Assembly (NCBI RefSeq): GCF_003171515.1
Contig: NC_089390.1
Coordinates: 5,580,001 to 5,644,000 of the forward strand
Length of the DNA stretch: 64,000 bases
Direction: 5' to 3'
Source: Pyrenophora tritici-repentis
Lineage: Eukaryota > Ascomycota > Dothideomycetes > Pleosporales > Pleosporaceae
The notes beneath the pieces were generated by a model. That model was not told the origin of the DNA. It was given only the letters and a program-made list of their open reading frames with translations, and did not search any database. Positions 44,001 through 54,414 of the stretch are shown in pieces; within the stretch, counting starts at the first letter, position 1; each line of letters opens with the position of its first letter. The translations under genes were made by a program, and so were the position numbers.

Positions 44001-44419
44001 ATCTACGCACGAAGAATCTTCGCACGAAACGACCAAGCAAAGGACTCGACAACGTCAAAGTCGGACCATTTTTGATTCTCAATCGGAAAGGACCAGTTAC
44101 GTACACACTCGACCTTCCACCAGACGCTAGAATACATCCCAGGTTCCATGTAAGCCTCTTAGAACCAGCACACCCAGATACGCCATTACAGAAAACCTTC
44201 CACTACGAAACGGAAGAAGAAAACGAATTTGAAGTCGAGAACATTGTCACACACAGAGTTGTGGACAACGGCACAGAATACCTAGTCAAATGGTTAGGAT
44301 ACCCAGACAGCGAGAACACTTGGGAACCGGACACAAACCTTACGAACTGCCGCCAGCTACTTGCGCAGTACCACCGTAATCAAGACCGGCGAACTCGGAA
44401 TCATCCCCAGAGAAAGTAG
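41017..44419 (+). pseudogene. pol: Element B Pol: PR-RT-RNase H-IN-chromodomain, with two frameshifts
   Basis: Protease: ALVDSGSQANYVS near 41120, then [37 protein letters not shown], then AYLDDILVYSE. RNase H: ETDASDLALGGCASQ. Integrase: HGHPGITRTMELI with CAECQKNK, then DISMDFVTGLP, IISDRDKLFTSNFW and HPQTDGQTERTNR. GPY/F: GPFLILNRKGPVTYTLDLPP. The C-terminus is a canonical chromodomain (EYLVKWLGYPDSENTWEP). Frame changes at 41628-41630 and 41945-41947 each correspond to one missing C in a C run. Otherwise the domains are complete. From family knowledge the chromodomain steers integration to marked chromatin. Confidence 0.9.
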
Positions 44420-44909
44420 GCATAAAGACGCCCCAATCCAATGCCAAAGTACCAGGCATAAGACCGTCTTCCAGATGCGCTACCTCTCGATTCAACGCCT
44501 CGACCGCTTCCAACGCCTCGATATCCTCAACAAACTTTCCCGACTCATCAACCCATTCTTGCTCACGACGCTTTAACTGCTTACGCTGCTTGCGAAGACG
44601 ATCCTTCTTCGCACGCGCAGCCATCAAAGCATCCAATGCCGCAGACTCTGCAGCATCCGCTTCGGCCTCTTGTTGTTCAAGACGCGCCATCTCCTTGTCC
44701 AACTTTTCAAAGTTCGGGACAGGAACTTCCACAGGAACGCACGACTTCACACCGTTGCGATAACAATTTCCACATTCTTTCTTTAACGACGACATCCGAC
44801 ACTCGAGCCCCCGCTTCGCACAATATTGACAAGACACCATCGCGATTGTACCGACTAGGTTGATTCGGTCACCAAGGGTATGACGATGGGCGGTACTTCT
44901 GGAAACCAT
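44340..44909 (-). CDS. Antisense ORF of element B: Zn2Cys6-like, coiled-coil protein
   Basis: The - strand frame encodes 189 aa from ATG 44909, or 166 aa from the better-placed ATG at 44840, which begins MVSCQYCAKRGLECRMS. Six cysteines are spaced C-x2-C-x6-C-x8-C-x2-C-x7-C, within the classic fungal Zn2Cys6 cluster spacing. A highly charged helical region follows (DKEMARLEQQEAEADAAESA and RKQRKQLKRREQEW), likely a coiled coil. The tail is acidic. It lies between pol and the 3' LTR, and its 3' end overlaps the pol end by 80 bp. The same ORF is repeated intact at 59202-59771. A DNA-binding regulator of the element or host is plausible but unproven; no promoter is identified. Confidence 0.7.
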   Translation of the reverse strand: MVSRSTAHRHTLGDRINLVGTIAMVSCQYCAKRGLECRMSSLKKECGNCYRNGVKSCVPVEVPVPNFEKLDKEMARLEQQEAEADAAESAALDALMAARAKKDRLRKQRKQLKRREQEWVDESGKFVEDIEALEAVEALNREVAHLEDGLMPGTLALDWGVFMPTFSGDDSEFAGLDYGGTAQVAGGSS

Positions 44910-44954
44910 GACACGTCAGCTCATGAGGACATGAGATTAGGAGAGGGAGGATAG

Positions 44955-45405
44955 TGTTACGAACCTAAGGAGAGGACACAGTGCAAGATATGAAGGGCAG
45001 AAGGATGGAGACCTTGTCGGAATCCCTTCTCAGACAAAGGCGTACAAAGGTGTACAAGGACCAATGACGTAAGCCTGCCCCGCATCCCACAAAGCTTGGC
45101 GGAACGCCACCATGGGACATGTCACGTGTGTCCCAAGGAATCCACGATGTACCACGAGGTCCCACGCATGGGACAGTGTAGGACAACGTAGGACGTATAG
45201 GACATAGGACATTCGTTAGTATATAACAATAGGCAATGAGCCCTTACGGTTCATTGTGTTCAACTTTGAAATCTAAGGATTAGTACTTGATTCTCAACTC
45301 CCCGTATATTACATCGATCTACCAATCGTGCTATACACCCTCGTGTCCATCGCATCACTCTATCCCCGAGAACCAACCCAAGATCATCTTCGGACGACCT
45401 TCACA
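44955..45405 (+). repeat. 3' LTR of element B
   Basis: 451 bp, same as 38643-39094 but with GGAATCCACG (one C fewer). Followed by the AATAT duplication. Confidence 0.94.
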
Positions 45406-45410
45406 AATAT

Positions 45411-45996
45411 ACGCCCCGCGGGCTCGCTGTTAGATGTACGACTTCTAATCTATAGCTGCCTTAAGTTTCTCGCCCTAGCGTTTCTAGATAAGGGAGATAG
45501 TGTTGCTATCTATTGTGACAACGTAGCTGTTAAAGTTAATCTTATTATCCTTAGTAAGGACCTCTTTCTCCTTCGCGTTAAAGCAGAGCTCGTCTTTCTC
45601 CTTAGCAGCGAACTGCTCGTCGGATAGACTAAGCGTATCGTTAGTCTAGATACCTACAATCCTAACGCTAGCTGCCGTTGACTTAGAGATAAGGAGGCAT
45701 AGGTTATACGTAGACGTCTCTATCTGCAGCTTGTCGGTGTGGTGCTTAAAGTACGTAGACCACTAATACACTCTAGCTTCTGCGATACCGTACAGAGGCT
45801 TGATCACGACTATAATTGTCCTGTCCGGGTACAATCCGCGGAGCTAAACAGGGAGGTCAGCGATGATGGTCCGCTAGAGGGCACTATTAGACTAGGTATA
45901 CGCCTAGGTGATATCTCGGAGCTATAGTATCATGCCCTCAGCAATAAGAGACGGAGCGAGGGCAATAATAAGACGTTGGCTCGCTCGCTAGATAGT
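45411..45996 (-). pseudogene. Ty1/copia relic, piece 1: reverse transcriptase part
   Basis: Read on the - strand: IVVVIKPLYGIAEARVY, a stop at an expected W, WSTYFKHHTDKLQIETSTYN, then further RT-like text with stops at expected Q codons, ending QRARG. It continues into piece 2 (AYITSIC) when element B is removed. Dinucleotide content is strongly TA-rich and CA-poor, the RIP signature. It is cut off at 45996 by the start of element C. Confidence 0.82.
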
Positions 45997-46404
45997 TGTC
46001 AGATATTCACTCTCATCTGGAATACTGATGAAATAGGTAATGAATGGTGATGATGTTGATTATTGATTGTGTCTTGGTTCTGTCTACGGTTGTGGGCACA
46101 CCTAGGGGGTGCCAAGCCTTCCTGTGATCCGATTGGCTCTCACAGATGCCAGGTCGCGCTAGTCTAACTGTTGCGGTTTGTGAGGCAAGGGTATTGCGCA
46201 TGTCACGTGCGTTGTCCTGGCGCTCCTCCCTCCCCTCCATGAGCACCTTCTCCCCTCACCAGCATCAGAGATACGTCATGTAAATAGACCCTGATTATGG
46301 CTACATATAAGGTGGCCATGACAGCACAACAACAACACAACACAATATACTCTAATGACTGCCTCGCGCGGTTACACTTTAATTGACTGCATTGTACACC
46401 AACA
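45997..46404 (+). repeat. 5' LTR of element C
   Basis: Begins TGTCAGATATT and ends ACACCAACA. The same sequence, one C shorter, is at 60860-61266. CTACATATAAGG near 46302 is a TATA-like box. The 3' mate is absent, so the ends rest on TG..CA, the primer site and the duplicated copy. Confidence 0.8.
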
Positions 46405-46425
46405 GTTATGAGCCCGGATTGCGAC
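46405..46425 (+). promoter_or_regulatory. Primer binding site of element C, half-tRNA(iMet) type
   Basis: Directly after the LTR comes GTTATGAGCCCGG. Its reverse complement contains GGGCTCATAAC, the anticodon arm of initiator tRNA-Met. Copia of Drosophila primes from a cleaved tRNA(iMet) in this way (established knowledge), so element C probably does too. Confidence 0.6.
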
Positions 46426-46588
46426 TAAAAAAGCTCGCTCACTCACAACGACTGACTGGCACCTACGATCGGGATCAACATTGATCATACTGTACGGAGC
46501 CGCCGACCTATTAACAGGCACCCACGATTGAGGTCACGATTGATTATACTGTGCGGAGCCGCCAAACCACTCATACACACTATAGACG

Positions 46589-47362
46589 ATGACGATTGAG
46601 TCATCAGACCCTGCGGTCACCCGAGTGACTGTCGTCCTCGATCGAGCTAACGACTGGCACAAGTGGCTGTTTATTCGAAAGGATACTGCACAGAAGCATA
46701 AGCTCTAGCAGTACGTGGACCCTACCACGAAGGCAGCGGACCTGCCTACGTTACTAGCACCAATCAAACCACAGCTTACGGATCACGCTGCTGGAGCGAC
46801 GTCAATTGCTCACCTTACTGCCGCGCAGCAGAAGCTGTATCAATGGGAGTACGAGCGATGGGAGCGCAAGGACCTTGAGTTCAGGCGTTAAAGAAAGGCT
46901 CTCGCTAAGTTTAACTCTGAGATTAGCAAGACGATCGCTGCAAAGCACCTTTACTTGATCGAGAACAAGGACACGCTATACGAGCGACTGACGACGCTCA
47001 AGAAGCACCTTGCACCGTCCGACGCAACACGACAACGCGATCTAATCGCACGATACAAAGCCCTTCAGACGCCGCCACGCAGTAGAAAAGTTGAGGAGTG
47101 GCTACGCTCTTGGGTGGAGGTCACCAACATGTGTATCTCTGCAGAAGTTCCTGAGACAATAGGATCAAGGGCACAAGAAGATTTCCTTGTCGCCTGCAGA
47201 ACGATCGATCCTGAGTATGGTACGTCAGGCCTGCGAGCCCTGATCGACCTGGAGGACGCTGGCACTGCCATCCCATCAGTGGAAGACTACGTCAGCAAGT
47301 TCACGACCTACCTCAAGCGTGTGCGACCCACAGTCCGCAACAATCAATTAAGTGGGTCCTAG
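46589..47362 (+). pseudogene. gag: Element C Gag, two stops
   Basis: From ATG 46589 the frame reads MTIESSDPAVTRVTVVLD and continues to 47362. It is interrupted by TAG at 46706 (KHKL, stop, QYVDP; W expected) and TAA at 46889 (EFRR, stop, RKAL; Q expected). Blocks such as NDWHKWLFIRKD and LTTLKKHLAPSDATRQRDLI are typical of fungal copia Gag. Both stops are explained by CpA to TpA change. The second copy at 61451 carries the same two stops. Confidence 0.75.
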
Positions 47363-47489
47363 AAGGTTCAGATTGGATTGATTGATTACCGCTTTAAGCC
47401 TAGTAGTTACCTATAGGAGTTTAAGCCCTACCTAGATAGGTAAGTGGGTCTAGGAGAGTGACCGGATTGAATTGATTGTTGCGGAGTCT

Positions 47490-50400
47490 AGTGCGACCGC
47501 TGTCGACAGGACTTAGCTCAATGGCAGCGGAGCTGGACGTTGCGAAGTCTTAGCAGCAGAACAAGGATGCTAACAACAATAGCAACAAGACGAAACCAAA
47601 ATGCCCATGTGGCTTAAAACATTACTAGGTTGACTGCTAGTTGATCAACACAGAGCACCCACGAAGGCCGAAGACCTACGCCAATGCACTTGGCCGAAAG
47701 AAGCTCGACGCCGCCCTGGCCGCCGACAACGACTTGAGAGACAAGATCAACAAGGCGCTCGACAAGTGGCGCGCAAAGCAGCAAGAGAGTGGAGGGAGCA
47801 TCGCCATAGACGATGGCAACCGTCCCACAAGACCTACAGCGAACACTGTACGATACATAATACAAGACCAAGAGCGATCTGCTCAGGACTACAACGAGAC
47901 GACTCATAATAATCGAGTCGAAACGAATACAATTGCAGACGATAGCTTAAAGCCAAAAGGCAACCTCTACACAGCAGTGAGCATGGAAGAGGATATCGAC
48001 AAGCTCAGCAATCGATGGATCCTTGACCCTAGCTCCAACACTCACGTGATCAACACTGAGGAATGGAGTGGATGGACAAGGGAGTACAACGCTGTCGCTA
48101 CGGACTTTGTCGGAGCTGGAACAGGACGTGTCCAGATCACAGCCTGGGGAAGCATGGAGCTTATGGCAAACACGCCAATAGGTGTACGATCACTAAGACT
48201 TACTCACGTCGCTTACGTCCAAGGCTTTATTACGAGCCTAATTAGTCTGGCACGCTGCCGGAAGCTTGGCATACACTTTGATTCAGGACGGGATCTACTG
48301 TACAAAGGCGACCCAGGAACAGTACTTGCTTATCTTGAGCATGATAGAGGACACTAGCTAGTGGACGCTGATGCCTTTAGTCGCCCGAAACCGATGTTGC
48401 TGTCATCTTTTGGCACTACCTACAGACCTTCGAAGGCTCCGCGCCCAGACCAGAAAGTCGATGCTAGGATGGCACACCAGATGTGGGCTCATCCTGGCAA
48501 GAAAGCGATCGAAAAGCTTACGTCGAATGTCGATGGACTTGTTATTAAAGGCGACACTAACGACTTCTGTGCTGTCTGTACAGAGTCTAAGTTAACGAAG
48601 CAGATATCTCGAAGACAGCAGGAGGATCAAGCACAGAAGCCCTTCTACCGGATTGCTGTAGATGTAATTCAACTATTGCCACAAGGAGAAGCATGCCTCA
48701 ACGGTGATCGATGGGCTAGACACTCCGTCGATCAATACTCAAAATGGCACCAAGTGTCTACTTTCTCAACCGATCAAAACCATTCCTAAGTCGATAGTTG
48801 ATCCAGGACATACGCAGCATACAACGCGTCTTTGATTGCGACATAACCGCTATCAAGACAGACAACGAACGTGGATACGGCACATCGCCAAACTTCCTAG
48901 AAGAACTTTGCAGAGACCTTGGTATTCGATACGAGCCACGAGCCGAGTACACAGAGGAGCAGAATAGACTAGCAGAGCGAGTGGGATCGCTGCTTGTCAT
49001 CCGAGCCAGAGCCATAAGGATCCAAGTAGGACTACCAAAGTCCTTGTCCTATGAGCTGCTTCGAACAGCAGCATACGTCCTTAATCGGACACCAACTAAA
49101 GCGCTGCAATAGAAGACACCATACGAGATTGTATGGAAGACGAAGCCAAAGGTTCAACATATGCGTCCGATTGGATGTCGAGCCTACGTTCTTAACCGAT
49201 CACTTAAGCGCGGAGACAAGCTCGAATCGAGAGCGCTTATTGGCCACCTAGTTGGCTACGACTCTACCAACATCTTCAGGATCTGGCTGCCTACCAAGGA
49301 CCAGGTCATACGCACGCGAGATGTTGTATTTGAACCCACGAAATTCTACGATGGTCCACAGGGCTACGCTCGCGAATCTATAATCGAAGAGGTTATTGAG
49401 CTTCTATCGTTTCCAGAGGAGTTCGAGCTAGACGACATAGCTATCGAAGACCTACTGACTTCTAGACAACGTCGTCAACAACAACCTTCACATGCATCTG
49501 CGCTCCCAGAGTCACAGATGGGGGGTGAGGAGATAGAGCAAGACAAGGAACAGTACGAAGGAGGACTACCGACTCCAGAACCCTCGAATTTGAGTCTACA
49601 CAACGATCAAGACTTAATCTCAGAGCAACAGGCCATAGACGAGCAGTTAGTTCAAGAACAACAACGCAACGTTGTACAGGGATCTCAAGACATTTCCGCG
49701 ACTCAGATCGAAGGCTACATACCTGATCGATATAAGAACAACGCTCCAAGACGTCGAAACCTTGATCTCAGCACGGATAATATTATTGAAGGTCCACGCC
49801 GTACACGAAGAATCGCTGATCTCCAAGAACCAGAGAGATGGCACTCTCACGCTGTCACATATGGAGGATCAGTTGACAACTATCTGAAGGCATTCTCAAC
49901 TGCCCTAAGGGCTGAGCCGACAACAAAGATACATTGCACGCAGGTGCCGAGAGCTCCACAATCATATCGAGAGCTGGACCATCATCAGTTTGGAGAGCAG
50001 TTCCGAGACGCTGCACAAAAAGAGTATCGCGAGATATGGGGCAAAGGCTGCTTCGCCAAGACTACACAGACAGCAGAGACTGCTAATGCAGAGGTGCTAC
50101 CCCTGATGTGGGTATTCACATACAAATTTGATGAGGATGGCTACCTCTATCGATTCAAGGCACGACTTGTGGTCCGTGGTGATCTGGAACAGCTGTATGG
50201 AGACACCTACGCTGCCACATTAGCCGCTCGAACGTTCCGAGCACTCATCGCAATAGCCAATCAGTTTGGACTAGAGCTGCTCCAGTACGACGTACCGAAT
50301 GCATTTCTTAATGCTACACTTAATCGAAAGCTTTATGCTGAGACACCAGACGGTTTCAAGAAAGATGGAGAGCTACTACAGGTGCTCCGAGCCCTGTACG

Positions 50401-51240
50401 GACTGAAGGAATCACCGCTTCTATAGTACAAGGACCTAAGAGAGACACTAAAGTCTCTAGGCTTGACGCCTATACTGGGATTTCCATGCGTCTACGTCAA
50501 TAGCTGGTTGATCATGTTCGTCTACGTTGACGATATTGTTATGGCTTTCCACCCATCAAACAGACATCTACACCGAGAGTTTGAGAAGAAGCTTGAAGAG
50601 CATTATGGCCTGAAATGCCTCGGAGAGCTCAAGTGGTTCTTAGGCATACGCGTCGTTCGAGACATCAACGCACGCACAATTCACTTGGTGCAGGACGCCT
50701 ACATTGACAAGGTTGCTGCCAAGTACAACATTATCTCAGCTGGCCGCCCTTCTGAGGTGCCTATGCTGGCGAACTATCTGGAACAGTCTCTGGAGGAGCC
50801 GAACAAAGCTCGGACAAAGACCTATCAGGAGCTTGTAGGCCACCTTGCCTACCTGACACAGCATACCCGACCTGACCTGGCACGCGCTCATGTCATTCAT
50901 GCGTCACATTTGATCAATCCTGGTCAAGCACATGTCGAATCTATTCGAAGGGTGTGGCGTCACATACTTGAGACGAAATATCGAGCCCTACAAGCGCAAG
51001 CTATTAATGAAGTGGAGATTCAGGAATACCTGGCCACACCGCAGGACTATCGCGATCCTATCTTCTTTGGAGCATCTGATGCCTCCTTTGCTGACGACGT
51101 TGAGACGCGCCGGAGCTCTCAAGGATACGTATTTCAGCTCTTTGGCATGACTGTTGACTGGAAGTCAACACTCCAACGCACTGTTACGAAATCAACAACG
51201 GAAGCAGAGCTTCTCGCTCTATCACTCGCTGGATCAGAGA
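47490..51240 (+). pseudogene. pol: Element C Pol: integrase, RT, RNase H (truncated by hAT)
   Basis: A zinc knuckle-like CPCGLKHY, stop, VDC precedes the pre-integrase part (RWILDPSSNTHVINTEEWSG) and the integrase HHCC-type zinc segment (MAHQMWAHPGKKAIEKL, then FCAVCTESKL). The integrase core has ITAIKTDNERGYG and RAEYTEEQNRLAERV. RT: GLELLQYDVPNAFLNA, then YVDD in IMFVYVDDIVMAF. RNase H: FGASDASFADDVETRRSSQG and TKSTTEAELLALSLAGSE, where hAT sequence begins. In-frame TAGs occur in HY-VDC, after VDC, in GH-LVD, before LIQD, in LQ-KTPYEIVW and in LL-YKD, mostly at expected W codons. One A missing near 48770 shifts the frame; the right copy at 63629 has that A and stays in frame up to its TAG. 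Confidence 0.82.
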
Positions 51241-54200
51241 CAGACTTTCCAACAAGCAAGTAAAGCAAGTCACCGCTCTAAACTTGCAGACTTTCCAAAA
51301 AGCAAGTTGACTTGGATTACTTGCTTGACTTGCTTGGTTTAAACCAAGCAAGCAAGTCAAGTAAGAGCTGGGCAGCTAAGCAAGCAAGTCAAGTCAAGAT
51401 ACTTTGCTTGCTTGGCTTACTTGGTTTACTTGGTTGTTTTAGCGTTACTGTGATGAGGGTGCTAAAACTGCTGTACGGTAGATGTCGCGATGGTTTTGAA
51501 GTGTTGCAGTTGCCTCGGTTGAGTCCCAAACAGGCTAAGCGGCTATCAAATAACGTTAGCCTTAGTCTAGCGCATTGCTCCAATCTCGACGTACGCCTGT
51601 CTAGAAGCCTATCGCAATGCAGTATCCCCTATAGCAACGCGTTTTCCAGTGATTTATACTGCCCTGATACCCCCAATATGGCCAAACGTCGCCTACCACA
51701 AACTTCTGCTCGGAGCAAACGTACGAAAGTAGCCGCTGCCACCAACAACGTCGCCTCAACTCCTGAGGCTTCACCTGAGCCTGCATCTAAGCCTGCATCT
51801 AAGCCTAGACCTCAGCGTCGATCACCTCGCAAAACCCTAGCTGCCGCAAGCCAGGCTAACGCCTCGCCGCCAATACCTACCTTCGAGTTGCAGTTCTTAG
51901 AGTCGCAGGCGGAGGCTGAGATTGTCGCGCCCACCGAGGGCAGCCGAGCTGGCACGGTGGCTACAACTGAGGCTGGAGAGGGTGGTCAGGATGAGACAAA
52001 CAGCGCACTAGTTGAGAACTTTGACGGCATTGACTGGGCACGTTTACCTGATTTTATCAAGCCATTGGCGCGTTCTAAGCGCCCAAAAAGTTGGATCTTT
52101 CAGTATGGCTACCGCGTTGTTGAGCGCCATGCTACATCTCGAATCTGGTTTGTGTGCAAGTACTGCCATGTACACAAAACTATCGACGCTGGCCGTGGTG
52201 GTTTGTTTAACATTACTCAGGCTACAACCTCAGCAGCCACCCATCTCAGCCAACCAAAGCCTGGCCACAACCTTACGAAAGATGGCCCAAAGTTAGCGCA
52301 GAGAGCTCGAGGCCAGCTGTCGTTGCGGCAAGCTTTTGACGCTGGTTTAGACGTACAACAAAACACTGCTAACGCGTTTGGAAACTTCGACGTAGAGGGC
52401 TTTCGAACAGCCACTGTCATGTGGCTTGTTAACCGAAACCACCCGCTCAGCGAACTTACGACGCCTGATTTTAGAGAGATGATGAGATTTGCCAACCCAG
52501 AGGCAGAGGCAGCGTTGTGGGTAAGTAATACCAGCGTTTCTACCTTTGTGATGAGGTTGTTCCGGTCTATACGACCGCAAGTTATCGACACCCTGTCAGG
52601 CTCAGTAAGCAAAATACACGTAAGCTTTGATGGCTGGACAACAAAGGGTGGTAAACGTGGCTTCTTTGGAGTAGTCGCTCACTTTGCCGACGCAGCTGGA
52701 ATAATACGAGACTTACCAATCGATCTGCCTGAGCTCGCTGGCGCCCACACCGGTGAGGCTATTGCCAAAGCTATCTCGACGACGCTCTCAGCATACGGAA
52801 TAACAAGCGACCGATTAGGCTATTTTGTACTCGACAACGCTACCAACAACGACACTGCGATCGCCGCGCTCGCGCGCGAGTACGAATTTGAGTCCGCTCA
52901 CCGGCGCCTCCGCTGCAGTTGTCACACGCTTAACCTCATCGGCCAGGCTATTATATTTGGCACCAACAAAGACGCCTACGGCAACACTCAAGAGCAGTAC
53001 AATACCGAGGAGCAGTATATGCGAGAGTGGCGGAAAGATGGCCCTATTGGAGTGCTAGTTGACGTCATCAACTATATCAAAACGCCGCAACAGTACGAGC
53101 TTTTTCGTGGCTACCAGCGCCTTGCCAACAACAACCTGCCTGCTGAAGGGCGTCTCAAAGTACTCGAGCCAGTCAAGCCTGTCGTCACTCGCTGGAACTC
53201 ATACTATGCTGCTTTTGAGCGCGCTACCAAGCTTCAAGCCGCGTATAACTTGTACGCTGAGCATCATATCAATAGGGTTATCCTTGAAGATGCGCACGCT
53301 GCGCAGCGGAATAATAAGCGGCCCGACGCCCAAACTGGATGAGATCAACTGGGCTCCGAGCTGCTGACTGGCGGTGATTGCAGAGTACCAGGACTGCTTA
53401 GAGCCGCTCAAGTACGCCACAAAACGCCTCGAGGGACGCTCTAAGGATGGCAAATACGGCGCAATCTATGAGGTTATACCCGTTTTTGAGTACGTACTCA
53501 GCAAGCTTGAGGCCGGGCGCGCCCGTTCGAGCACGTCGACTTCAACGCTCATGCCGAGGCTCCAGAGGATCACCTCAACGTCAACCTCCGCGCCGCGTGG
53601 AGCAAAGCCAACGACTACTACAACAAGCTCGACGACTCGCCCGCTTACTACGCCGCTGTTTGCCTACACCCGTACTACAAGAACTACTGCGATGTGGCGT
53701 GGGCAGACAAAGCTGATTGGCTTACTAGTGCCAACGCGTCGTTCCAACAGCTTTGGGCGGCATACAAACCTCAACGAGCACGCCAGCGGTATACAACTGC
53801 GCCGAGTAGCAACAACATAGACGAGGCAATTATTGCTATACTTAGCCGCAACAATGACCGAGAGGCTCCACTTGACGAGTTTGAGCGCTGGAAAACACAA
53901 GAGCCGCAGTGGACGCAGGAGCAGTACAACGCAGATGGAAATCCTGTCCAATACTGGATACAACTACTGCCGAAATACCCGCATTTAGCGCAGTTTGCAA
54001 TCGATATCATGACTATCCAGCATCAAGCAGCGACTGTGAGCGCCTCTTCAGTGAGCTTGGCGACCTTCTTGAACCTAAACGACGTGCTCTGGGCAGTGAG
54101 CTACTCGCAGCTCTTCAATTAGTAAGGTCATGGGTGCGAGCTGGTTATAAACCGTACAACTGTAGCGAGGCTAAGCTTTCAGATGAGCAGCTTGTAGGAG

Positions 54201-54374
54201 ATTACAACATACTAGAGTGGAACACTGAGTTTTGGTAATTTGTATGTAGCTTAATCTCTTTGTAGTAGTCAAGTAATCCAAGTACTTGCAAGTAATACAA
54301 GCAAGTCAAGCAAGTAAAAAAATCACCCCAAGCAAGTCAAGTAAAGCTATGTTTGAACCAAGCAAGTCAAGTTT
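51241..54374 (+). mobile_element. hAT DNA transposon, left copy (lacks its own far terminus)
   Basis: It starts at 51241 with CAGACTTTCCAACAAGCAAG directly after copia coding sequence. A second terminus-like copy, CAGACTTTCCAAAAAGC, lies at 51286. Both ends are packed with CAAGCAAGTCAAGTAA-type subterminal repeats (51250-51440 and 54280-54374). A transposase gene fills the middle. At the right the expected inverted terminus is not found in the proper orientation; instead the sequence folds back into the mirror copy at 54375-54414. Confidence 0.85.
51678..54238 (+). pseudogene. hAT transposase, left copy (frameshifted)
   Basis: The probable start is the ATG at 51678 (MAKRRLPQTSARSKRTKVAA), within an open frame running from 51312 to 53342. 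The order is a basic N-tail, a degenerate BED-type zinc finger (WFVCKYCHVHK), catalytic-core blocks (HVSFDGWTTK, GYFVLDNATNNDT, LRCSCHTLNLIGQA) and, in other frames after 53330, a C-terminal dimerisation domain (SSSDCERLFSELGDLLEPKR) ending at 54238. The frame breaks at GACGCCCAAACTGG (three C; the right copy has four) and at further runs beyond. The family is fungal hAT. The right copy is intact at this break, so transposase could be complete in reality. Confidence 0.83.
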
Positions 54375-54414
54375 ACAGACTTTCCAACAAGCAAGTAAAG
54401 CAAGTCACCGCTCT
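54375..54414. other. Centre of the inverted repeat: one hAT terminus in a 40-bp spacer
   Basis: The spacer is an A followed by the 39-bp start of the hAT terminal sequence (CAGACTTTCC to CACCGCTCT). It is flanked by CAAGTTT on the left and AAACTTG on the right. The mirror arms begin on either side of it. Confidence 0.85.

Larger units (their letters stand above)
38638..45410. mobile_element. Ty3/gypsy chromovirus LTR retrotransposon, element B
   Basis: Element B is 6763 bp (38643-45405) between AATAT target duplications (38638-38642 and 45406-45410). The LTRs are 452 and 451 bp and differ only by one C in a run. Order: gag, -1 frameshift site, protease, RT, RNase H, integrase, GPY/F, chromodomain, then an antisense ORF, a purine tract (AGGAGAGGGAGGATAG) and the 3' LTR. 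It sits in the pol gene of the copia relic. Confidence 0.94.
45992..51240 (+). mobile_element. Ty1/copia LTR retrotransposon, element C, 5' part
   Basis: The element starts with a 408-bp LTR at 45997 (TGTCAG...CCAACA), preceded by ATAGT (45992-45996), the likely target-site copy. Order is gag, zinc knuckle, GAG-pre-integrase, integrase, reverse transcriptase, RNase H, which is the copia order. It is interrupted in RNase H at 51240/51241 by a hAT transposon, and its 3' part and 3' LTR are not in the window. About eight in-frame stops interrupt the frames. Confidence 0.88.

Noticed and set aside
46589..51240. Programmed reading of TAG as an amino acid in element C
   Set aside because: Other tryptophans in the same proteins use TGG, and RIP predicts exactly TGG to TAG, so mutation is the simpler explanation.
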